From contig CM060833.1 of the NCBI GenBank assembly GCA_030762175.1, positions 3,077,501 to 3,141,500 on the forward strand: DNA of 64,000 bases, given 5' to 3'. This document shows, one piece after another, positions 47,180-55,400 of the stretch. Numbering within the stretch: the stretch's first letter is position 1; every line of letters begins with the position of its first letter. The position numbers were made by a program, and so were the translations under genes. The notes beneath the pieces were generated by a model. It saw nothing but the letters and a program-made list of their open reading frames with translations. It ran no database searches and was not told where the DNA came from. This DNA comes from Metallyticus violacea. Taxonomy: Eukaryota; Arthropoda; Insecta; Mantodea; Metallyticidae.

Positions 47180-47312
47180 TCAGAAATTTCTTAGCCTAAG
47201 AAAGAGAACACATTGGGGTAGTCAGTCAACAGCTGATAATGTAGCAAGTACTTCAGAAAAAAACATTCTTAGTGTTATGTAAGTAAGTGGAGTTGATGTG
47301 AACATTAACACC
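47180..47312 (+). mobile_element. PLE terminus fragment
   Basis: AACAGCTGATAATGTAGC and TTCAGAAAAAAACATT form a worn ribozyme. GTTATGTAAGTAAGTGGAG matches the termini at 11.5 and 32.6 kb. A SINE follows directly. Confidence 0.4.
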
Positions 47313-47319
47313 AATGTCA

Positions 47320-47590
47320 GTCCTGGTGGCGTAGTGGTAACCATACTTACCTTCTAAATCCAAGATCGCAGGTTCAGTGGATTTTTTGGGCATAAAAATC
47401 CTAAGTATGGCTTCCTTCGGAAAAGTAAAGCTGTGGGTCACATGTCATGCATTTAGAGCATGAAAAAGAACCTCAACTCTGAAAGAAGAAGCCTCTGAAC
47501 AAAATATGTCTGCCGTTTCACACTCTAAATAGAATGAGAAGCTGATGACCTGAGATGTTAAAGAATATCGTAAATAAACCAAACCACAAA
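47320..47590 (+). repeat. tRNA-headed SINE, family 1
   Basis: TCCTGGTGGCGTAGTGGTAA (A box) is followed by a shortened B-box region and the body CATAAAAATCCTAAGTATGG. It ends GTAAATAAACCAAACCACAAA. It is closest to the 29.56 kb copy. Confidence 0.75.
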
Positions 47591-47599
47591 AGTGTTCAC

Positions 47600-47890
47600 C
47601 ACCAAGGTGGCCAAGGTCGTTAAGGCGTGGACTTGTGAGCGGGAGGTCTGTGGTTCAAATCCTGCCAGGGCGTCCCCCCTGACTGAGGTTTTTTCCAGGT
47701 TTTCCTCAGTTCTCATAAATGGCAAATGCCAGGAAGGTACCCTAAAACTTAGGCCTGGAACGATTCCTTCCTTAAAATAATTTTTTCCTAATTTATCATT
47801 TCATCTCGTGTATTATCAGTGTCCACTGCCTGTGGTGCCTCAGTAGTAAAAAAGGGCATTAAACACCATTAAAAAAAATAATAAAAGTGT
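47600..47890 (+). repeat. tRNA-headed SINE, family 2
   Basis: The head GGTGGCCAAGGTCGTTAAGG and the B-box GTGGTTCAAATCCTGCCAGG strongly resemble a tRNA gene. A non-tRNA body follows (CTGAGGTTTTTTCCAGG, ACCATTAAAAAAA). The body and A-rich tail show it is a retroposon, not a tRNA gene. Confidence 0.75.
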
Positions 47891-47944
47891 TCCAATTATT
47901 TGGACTTAAAAGAGATTATTGTGAACATGGTGAATATTAAATTT

Positions 47945-48125
47945 AAAATTAATTTCTTATCAAAAGTAATACAGTGAAGCAATTAATTTATTCTTAATTA
48001 GCTAGTGAGTTGATTTAACACTCTTATGCTCTATTTACCATTGAATTATACAAAACATGTTTCACAGGCTTTTGCCTGCATCATCAGCTGTGAGTCGACT
48101 CAATAGCTAATTAAGAATAAATGTT
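47945..48125 (-). mobile_element. PLE pLTR with intact hammerhead-like motif
   Basis: The repeat matches the 3.75-3.95 and 20.7 kb termini (TTCTTAATTAGCTAGTGAGT). A short inverted copy, ATAGCTAATTAAGAATAAA, closes the right side. No coding is present. Confidence 0.65.
48050..48097 (-). ncRNA. Hammerhead-like motif, core intact
   Basis: CTGATGA (complement of 48081-48087) leads into CAGGC/GCCTG with an AAAA loop and then GAAACATGTT. Upstream CACAG and downstream TTGT give four stem I pairs (one G-U). It is among the best folds here. Confidence 0.6.
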
Positions 48126-48339
48126 GAATATATAGTGCAGGATAGAGAACACACTATTTTTTTTATCAAACTTTTTATTTTTTAATATAAGTTACTTTTT
48201 AATTCTCTAAATTTATACCAACAATATTCTAGCTTTATACCTTCAGTGTAAAATTATTTTTCCAGCTCTGCAAAATAAACATTTGTTTGAGCTATAATAA
48301 TCTCAGTATCTGAAGTAAATCTCTATCCAGTGAGCAATT

Positions 48340-49090
48340 TTTTTCAGATTTGGGAATAGTAAAATGTCACTGGGAGCCAAATCTGGTGAACATGAAATCG
48401 CAATTAAAGAAGTGTGTGCCAATGCTTTGTCTTTAACAAATGCAGATATTTGGTTTTAATAGCATCCTTAAACTGTTCTAGTAGTGTTGCATAATACTCC
48501 CCATTGATGGTTTGGCCCTTTTTCAGGTAGTGTACCAATAGCATACCCCGGGCATCCCAGAAGACAGTGATCTTTCCTACTGAAGGCACACACTTGGCCT
48601 TCTTTGAGCACTTTTAATCCTTGAACCCATTGTTTGGACTGCTGGTTTGTGATGCTGAATCCACGTTTCATCCTCAGTGAAGTAGTCACAAAAAATCTGC
48701 CGAGTTGCATCTAAACATGTCCAAGTACTCCTGAGAAATGTTCATTTGACAGGCTTCTAATCAATGATTAGCAAACATGGCACCGAATGTGCTGTGAGAT
48801 TTTACATGTGCAAATGTTCCTGAGGCTATCTCAGCAAGCTCATGTAACATGACTGGATTTTTGCAATTTTTTCTTCAGTTGCAGTAATTGGACATCCTAA
48901 ACATTAGTCACCAAAAATGGAAGAGCAATGTCATTTAAACTCTCAGCAACCCATTTCTTTACCATATAAAATGATAGTAAAGAATCTTTCAAAAGTAGGA
49001 CAACTTCCTTTTTATCTCAGTTGGTGTTAAACTTGTTAAAATAAAATGTTTTATTGCTGCAGCATATTCAATTCTGTCCATTTTGCTGAA
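48340..49090 (-). mobile_element. Mariner-like transposase remnant
   Basis: Minus frames read ITNQQSKQWVQGLKVLKEG, SVGKITVFWDARGMLLVHYL and KKGQTINGEYYATLLEQFKD. This matches 'Q.MQW.......K.K....GKVM.TVFWD..G.LL..YL.KG.TINGEYY..LL'. Frameshifts separate the blocks. It sits in the intergenic DNA between ZnT and TTC8. Confidence 0.72.
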
Positions 49091-49176
49091 AAAGCCTAAA
49101 CTTGTTTACTTAGCTGGACTATAGTAACCAAACAAATGAAAACACTTGCCTGACAATGAGAACTTTTTGAACTGCA

Positions 49177-49455
49177 TCACTGGTGCTGTTTTTCAGTTGT
49201 GGATGTTTTAACTTCCTTCAGTGCTTTGGTTAAAATTTTATTGCAACTATTGAGAGCATTCTTTCTGACTGGTTTGTAGTCTTCCTCCTTTAATAAAATT
49301 TGTACTCTATTTATGTAATCATTTTTGTCCAAAATGGCTATTTTATTTCCTTTGTCCACCTTTATATACAGGATATTAATAATATCAGAGTGTGGAGGTG
49401 TCTTAGACAGGTAATTTGAGATAGAAAACGTATGGCCTATCTGTTCAAGTCTCAA
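49177..49455 (-). mobile_element. PLE reverse-transcriptase N-terminal fragment
   Basis: The minus ORF contains VDKGNKIAILDKNDYINRVQ, matching the PLE RT opening 'KADKGN.VVI.DK.DY'. The preceding residues LSKTPPHSDIINILYIK also fit. It shows that fuller PLEs once existed here. Confidence 0.6.
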
Positions 49456-49514
49456 AGCTATGGCTATAAGTTTCTAAAGCACAAACAAAATAATGAATGG
49501 AGGTTTCAGAACAT

Positions 49515-49605
49515 ATCACTCTGGCTTAATAGTTATGACATTAGCTTTCGAATAAGAGGTGATCATTTGTTTTCGAGTTCAAATCTCGTTCATTACATTT
49601 TTTTT
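49515..49605 (+). repeat. tRNA-like sequence, probably SINE-derived
   Basis: TAATAGTTATGACATTAGC and CGAGTTCAAATCTCG (a perfect T-arm hairpin) are followed by TTTTTTTT. A clean cloverleaf with paired acceptor and D arms could not be drawn. I therefore prefer a SINE head or tRNA pseudogene. Confidence 0.35.
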
Positions 49606-49956
49606 GTTTTCTGACTAGGGCCTAATAATGCAGCTTTAATGTAAGCTTCTAGCTTACATTTTCAGTTGGTGTTTCAATTTATACACTTAAATCTTAACAT
49701 ATCAATTCATAACAACCCTTGTAGTTGTTACTATACTTACCAAACCAGAATCGTGTAGGTAAATTAAGTTTTAGGCTTTATATTAGTAGTAAGCTTATTA
49801 GCCATTGTATATTGGTAATGCATTCATGAGAGAGAGAATAAAACTTGAAAACATTATGTAAATTTCATTTAGTATTCATATAGCAGCATTTCCTATTAAA
49901 TACAAATAAATTAATGGCATTACAAGGATTGAACCTGCAGAACACCAGCTTTTGCA

Positions 49957-50040
49957 AATATAACTAGAAATATCTTATGAGCTGTTATTTCTAGTTATAT
50001 TTGAGACTCCAGCCGTGAAAGCCTATGCTCCATCAGCTTT
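49957..50040. repeat. Small inverted repeat sharing an end with the 24.55 kb element
   Basis: AAATATAACTAGAAATA and its complement lie at about 49957-49973 and 49986-50002. They are followed by GACTCCAGCCGTGAAAGCC, the same end as at 24.7 kb. Confidence 0.4.
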
Positions 50041-50387
50041 TGAGATGCATTATGCCACACAAGCTGATAATAAGCTCCCTCAAGACGGACTACATTTAGT
50101 TAGTCTTGGTTACATAATGCAAAAATACAATTAATAGATTTTCAGTGTCACACTGTTAATGGTTTGAGATTTGAGGGATTTTTATGGCACTAAATCTTGA
50201 AAGTGCTGAGAGCTGCAGAAAATCAATATTTCTATGCTCGCAAGGCAGTACGTTCTAAATAAATTTTTCACCCGGCTTGGCTTTATCACAATTAAATGCC
50301 AAAATGTTTAACACTAAAAACTGTAATTGAAATCATTTTATGATATAGTCGAACTACACACTCTTATGCTTCACTTACTTGTCACTA

Positions 50388-50435
50388 TTGTAGATCGGTT
50401 TCGAGAACAGTTGTTCTCATCATCAGTTCAAATCT
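50388..50435 (-). ncRNA. Hammerhead ribozyme, left arm of the dimer
   Basis: CTGATGA (complement of 50420-50426) is followed by U, then a GAGAAC/GTTCTC stem II with an AACT loop, then GAAACCGATC. Cleavage is predicted after AUC. It differs from the right arm by one base in stem III. Confidence 0.65.
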
Positions 50436-51148
50436 CCGACTGCTGGATAATTCGTTGTGTTGTGGGTATTCTGCTCTGGAGGAGGTGTGATGAACTTAAA
50501 GTTTATATTTTCCTCGCCGGAAGTGTCAAAGTTCATTAAACTGTCTCTGTATTTGTAAATGTATATTTTCTCCCATGTTGTCAATTCTGTAGGTCCTTGC
50601 ACTGATTTTAATAATTTTGCTTTATTCACTATATCGTGGTTTTCTGTCCAAAAATGAAATGCCACTGCTGATTTCTCAATTTGCTTGTATTTTATGTTCC
50701 TGAAATGTTCTTTTAACCTTGTGCCTATGTTTCTCTTTGTTTTTCCTATGTATATTTTTCCACATTCTTCACAACTTATTTTGTAAATGCCTGGTTTTTT
50801 CTCCTGTGGAATACTGTCATTAACATTGTCTGTGAGAAGATGTTTAACATTAAACTTGTTAATCGGTGCCAACCTGATATTAAAATCTTTAAGAATTTTC
50901 TGAAATTTTTTTGTAGCCCATGGATGATATGTAAATTTTTTAAAAATTTGTTTATCTTTCTTTGCTGAAAGTGTTGTGGTTTCTTTTATAAGCTTTTGCC
51001 TCTTGAATTTCTGTACCTTTTTGTATACTAGTTCTTTCTTAAAACCATTTTTAATTGCTGTTTTTTCTATATGTTTGTATTCTTTAAAGAATTCATCCTT
51101 GCTAATGTAATTGCCTTGGCACCGATTAACAAGTTTAATGTTAAACAT
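50423..51148 (-). CDS. PLE linker plus GIY-YIG endonuclease ORF (mobile element protein)
   Basis: The 241-codon minus ORF starts in the centre of the palindrome; its first codons read through opposite-arm sequence. Residues 17-90 are PLE linker (KNGFKKELVYKKVQKFKRQK, HPWATKKFQKILKDFNIR). Residues 119-150 form the GIY-YIG core: GIY at 120-122, cysteines 126 and 129, YIG at 133-135, R144 and the EH pair at 147-148. This nuclease nicks target DNA in PLE retrotransposition. The RT domain is absent, so the unit is non-autonomous. The stop codon lies inside the hammerhead core. Confidence 0.8.
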   Translation of the reverse strand: MFNIKLVNRCQGNYISKDEFFKEYKHIEKTAIKNGFKKELVYKKVQKFKRQKLIKETTTLSAKKDKQIFKKFTYHPWATKKFQKILKDFNIRLAPINKFNVKHLLTDNVNDSIPQEKKPGIYKISCEECGKIYIGKTKRNIGTRLKEHFRNIKYKQIEKSAVAFHFWTENHDIVNKAKLLKSVQGPTELTTWEKIYIYKYRDSLMNFDTSGEENINFKFITPPPEQNTHNTTNYPAVGDLN

Positions 51149-51565
51149 CTTCTCACAGACAATGTTAATGACAGTATTCCACAGGAGAAAAAACCAGGCA
51201 TTTACAAAATAAGTTGTGAAGAATGTGGAAAAATATACATAGGAAAAACAAAGAGAAACATAGGCACAAGGTTAAAAGAACATTTCAGGAACATAAAATA
51301 CAAGCAAATTGAGAAATCAGCAGTGGCATTTCATTTTTGGACAGAAAACCACGATATAGTGAATAAAGCAAAATTATTAAAATCAGTGCAAGGACCTACA
51401 GAATTGGCAACATGGGAGAAAATATACATTTACAAATACAGAGACAGTTTAATGAATTTTGACACTTCCGGCGAGGAAAATATAAACTTTAAGTTCATCA
51501 CACCTCCTCCAGAGCAGAATACCCACAACACAACGAATTATCCAGCAGTCAGAGATTTGAACTGA
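51116..51565 (+). CDS. PLE GIY-YIG endonuclease ORF, inverted twin
   Basis: The open frame enters the right arm upstream of 51116 and reads LAPINKFNVKHLL, then KPGIYKISCEECGKIYIGKT, KHF-type RLKEHFRNIKYKQIEKSAVA and the end NYPAVRDLN. It differs from its twin at few positions (TELATWE for TELTTWE, AVRDLN for AVGDLN). No natural start is evident because the arm begins mid-protein. The TGA stop at 51563-51565 is part of CTGATGA. Confidence 0.7.
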   Translation: MAPINKFNVKHLLTDNVNDSIPQEKKPGIYKISCEECGKIYIGKTKRNIGTRLKEHFRNIKYKQIEKSAVAFHFWTENHDIVNKAKLLKSVQGPTELATWEKIYIYKYRDSLMNFDTSGEENINFKFITPPPEQNTHNTTNYPAVRDLN

Positions 51566-51610
51566 TGATGAGAACAACTGTTCTCGAAACCGGTCTACAA
51601 TAGTGACAAG
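51553..51610 (+). ncRNA. Hammerhead ribozyme, right arm of the dimer (best copy)
   Basis: CTGATGA is at 51562-51568, then one extra U and a 6-bp GAGAAC/GTTCTC stem II with an AACU loop. GAAAC at 51586-51590 and CGGTC at 51591-51595 follow. Cleavage is predicted after C51595. Stem III is the palindrome ACCGGU, so two RNAs could pair there. Stem I pairs GAA/UAC-type bases with one mismatch. This fits a type I hammerhead with minimal stem III, as known from PLEs. Confidence 0.72.
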
Positions 51611-52314
51611 TAAGTAAAGCATAAGAGTGTGTAGTTCGACTATATCATAAAATGATTTCAATTATATGATTGGCTTCACTGTGAATGTTCCAATTAACAT
51701 TTTTAGTTACTAAAAACTGTGTTATGTTTAGTTGTGAATCATACTTTGCCTAACTCAAATTGCTTATATATGACATCTTTATACTCTCTGAAATTATTTT
51801 GGTGCAGTTCATTAACACCCTGTACATATATGTCACCAAGGTATCTTACATAATAAATCCTAGTCCTGCTGGTGATATCTAAACCCTTTATTTTCTTTAA
51901 ATTGTTTTATTTATGATTTTCTCTCTATAATATCAATAGTTCCCAAATGCTGTACATAAAGATCTGTTTTACCATACTGACTTGTGACTGCAGCAAACCC
52001 CAAAAATAGTTGAAAGGAACATCACCCTCTTACTGTATCTGTTCTTTTGCTCTTCCAGTTGATGTCCTTACTGAGATTACAGTACTTTGTCTTGCTTGTC
52101 TAGAGCTGTTCACTTAGCAGACTTATCTCCTTGCCAGAGGCCATCTTCTGGATGTTATATTAGGTACAAGATTATGCATGTCATAGGGTGTGGAAAACAT
52201 CAGCAGAGCTTCGGTGTACTGTGCTATAGTGCCTGTGTAATTTACAACACATCCTTGAGGTGCCTTCACTAAAGCAGCATGTGCTGTGCATATGGAGGGT
52301 CCTCTTGACTGAGC

Positions 52315-52431
52315 TCAAGTGAAAGAGAAGTGTTTCTGTAACTTTTCAAGTAGATCTCTGGAGGGAACGTGTGTGGAATAGGCATCAAGTGATTTCTGAA
52401 TAACCACATAGCTCGTCTGAAGATCACCCAT
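52315..52431 (-). CDS. TTC8: TTC8 terminal exon
   Basis: The 117-nt exon encodes MGDLQTSYVVIQKSLDAYST through LLEKLQKHFSFT and ends in TGA at 52317-52315. It corresponds to the human ending 'KIGDLQRSYVAAQKSEAAFP ... LRQHFAML'. The acceptor is TTTACAG (AG at 52433-52432). Confidence 0.9.
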   Translation of the reverse strand: MGDLQTSYVVIQKSLDAYSTHVPSRDLLEKLQKHFSFT

Positions 52432-55400
52432 CTGTAAATATTAATATATACAAGGGTGGTTTGATAAGTAACTTGTTTTGCATATTAATAAACGTTAACA
52501 GAACATAAAGTTTTCTTTCTATGTATCAAACACTTTCTATGTGGCAAACACTACAGGGATACATGATTGCTTTACAATGCAAAGCATGAAGTTATTCTTC
52601 GCTGTTAAAACCAATAATATGAACTTTATGACCCCCCCTCCCATAAAGAGAGGGAACTTAATTGTATTAAAGACTGTCAGAGATCTGGCAGGCCAGCACC
52701 ACTTGGACTTCAAGTAAAGTAGTGTGCGGAAGAATTCATCTAAATTTACTTTATATAGTCTTGAACTAATATTTCTATCAGACCTATGTTTCACAATATT
52801 AAAAAGGACCTGCTTATGAACATTTACTAGAGGTCAATGTTTATACTTAATTTGGGGGAGGGAAAACATGTGCAAGATTAAAGGGGCTCATATAGTAATC
52901 CGTTCTGACCATAAAATATCCTCTTTATTAATGAGAAAATATTCAGAAGGATGAAAAATTAAATAAACAAAATGAACAGCATTCTGAGGAATCTTAAGGA
53001 GAGTTCCCTGAATCCAAAGAGGGCATTACTTAGCTTCAGTGATGGTTAGGTTGGCAGCATTGACACCATGTAACATCTCTCCATTTGTCAACTAGTACCA
53101 GGAAAATATCTCGGATGATTTTAATATTAATTCAATTTGTAATCGAACACAGTGAAAACATCCATTAATAATCTCTTCTGAGTCAGATGTTTAGAACACT
53201 CTTTAGTCGTTTAACAGCTGATGATGTGGACAATAGTTCCACAAAACATACGTCCTGAGTAAATCTTATTTAAGTGAAACCATAAAGAGTGTTCTAAACA
53301 TCTGACTTACTGAGATTATCTTAGATGATGTTGTGAAGTCATTGAACACAACACTCTGGTAGAAGGCACTGAGTCTTTAAATAAAGCTCAGCTTTAGCTA
53401 ATATGTCACAATAAACCCTCTCAAGGTTAAAGAATAACATTCCAGAAATTATTGCTGTGAAAGGTTTAAATCTACTTCCTAAAACATGTATATAATCTTA
53501 CCTTATAGAATACGCAGTGGAAAAAATGAACTTAAGACAAAAACCATCCCACGATAGAGCAAGTAAACATAGAGGAGGAAAAACAGCTGGATGAACCTTA
53601 GATATTAGTTTGCAGACTTGTCAAACAGCCCTCATACAAAAAAATTCATTGCTCTAGAATCAACTGCCTAACCATGTTTACTGCTGTAAGACTGGGAGGG
53701 GACGGATTCAGAAACTGACATTCAAGGACATGACAAAGCAGGGTGAAGCAGAGTTGAAGTACGCCTACCTGCAGTTAAATAACTAAGATGTAAAACAAGT
53801 TTTCCCATTAAAGTGCTACATTGGGAAAATAAAATTAGACCATATGTCTCTGTGGGAACTAGTTAAGTAGGAAATATTACCTTTTCGGCAAGTGAAGCGT
53901 GGTTGTAATGAGGTTCAAATAAGTATGGTGCTAGACTGCCAGCTGCCTGGAAAAATGCTCTGGCCTGTTCATGACGTCCCAGTCTCATCTCAAGTACTCC
54001 CAGGTTGTTATATGCAGGAGCATGGTTACTGTCAGCTGAGAGGCAGAGTCGTAAGCACTGCATTGCCAAGTTTGTATCTCCCACACCCTGAAACAACATT
54101 TTCTTTTTTTATTTCTGTGCTAATAATATTTGCAAAACTGAAGTTTCTCTGCAAGTTACAAGATGAATGATAATTTATTACTGAGTGTCCCTCTGCCCTC
54201 TTCTCTCCCCCATAAAAAACCTCTATAAACATCCCTCAGGGGCAAATTAACAATTTTCTTCTTTTCTTTTCCTTGGTTTTATCTGTGTATTACTTGCCTA
54301 TAGTATTAGAATGTACAGTTCCATGTGAATTGATTCGAACAAGGTGATTTTTTAAGTTTTCCAAATGGTTGGCAACAGTGTGCTATGCATAGCTCATTTT
54401 TAGATCCCATGCTCTCTATTCATTCTTTGTATTAATCTGGTGATGAATGTTTTAGGATACAAGAGTACTTATTTCGATGTGTGTCACTTTTGAGGAATTT
54501 TGAGGTTTTCTTGTGTAATTAGTAATACATATGTCTTCAATGGATACAACCCCCAGGAAGAAGTATGATTGCAGCATTATATCAGAATACTTCCATGACA
54601 CAAAGAGAGTTACCTACTAAATTTGGTGTCAGTGTAGGCACTATAAATAGAATTATTCTGGGGCACAAACTGACTGATTCAATTTCACTGAAGAAAAAGA
54701 GAAATTGCGATGGGAAAAAGAAAATGACACCAACTAATGAATGTTTTCTCCTTAGAAGAAGCAAATCAAGCCCCAGGCTCACTGCTGTGGACTTGACTCA
54801 TGAATTGAGGAAAAGGGACATTTCTAATGTTTTGCGTGGACTTCTGGCAGTTGGAAAGACCACAAATGTAAAGAAACACCTTCTAACAGGAGAAATGCAC
54901 AGAAAATGTCTTTTTTGGGCACGTACTCATCAGGTTAGACAATGGAACAAAGAAAGTTCTTTTCTCTGATAAGAGTCACTTTGAAGTGCAGGGACAGAGG
55001 GTTCAATGTGTGCGCTGAGCAAATAATGAGACATAGCACATTCGCAACAGAGTAAAACAACCATGAAGATGCTTTGGGGATATTTCATGCATGAAGGACT
55101 GAGACCCTTAGTACCAGTTAATGGGATAATGAAATCTGACCAATATATCCAAATACTGGTAAGGAGAATTGTTAAAGAGCTGCAGAAGAAGTTTCCAGAT
55201 GGTGGCAGAATCAGGGAATTTATTATTTAACAAATTGCAAACAGTAAGAGCAAATGTGCTGGAGCTCTATCTTGCTGTATCCACAGCTCTACCATTAGTC
55301 CTCTGTCTTGCAGTCCAGGAATGAACCAAATGATACAGCATTCACAGGCCCATCAAAAAAACACAGTCCAAAGAGATATGAGGTGTGTAGAGTTCAAGTT

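Larger units (their letters stand above)
50325..51708. mobile_element. 1384-bp palindromic PLE dimer, 12-bp target duplication
   Basis: ACTAAAAACTGT occurs exactly at 50313-50324 and 51709-51720. Inverted arms of 548 bp each (50325-50872 and 51116-51663) flank a 243-bp centre. Each arm runs from PLE endonuclease coding outwards to a hammerhead and pLTR. The right arm alone has a 45-bp tail. The arms differ at only a handful of bases. This is the youngest-looking PLE copy in the window. Confidence 0.88.

Noticed and set aside
47600..47675. A functional tRNA gene
   Set aside because: Only the head is tRNA-like; a SINE body and A-rich tail follow and acceptor pairing is poor.
49515..49605. A functional tRNA gene with a T-run terminator
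   Set aside because: The T arm is perfect, but no convincing acceptor, D and anticodon arms could be drawn together.
50423..51148. The longest ORF as a novel host gene
   Set aside because: Its GIY-YIG core, cysteine pair and linker identify it as a Penelope-like element fragment, duplicated in inverted form next door.
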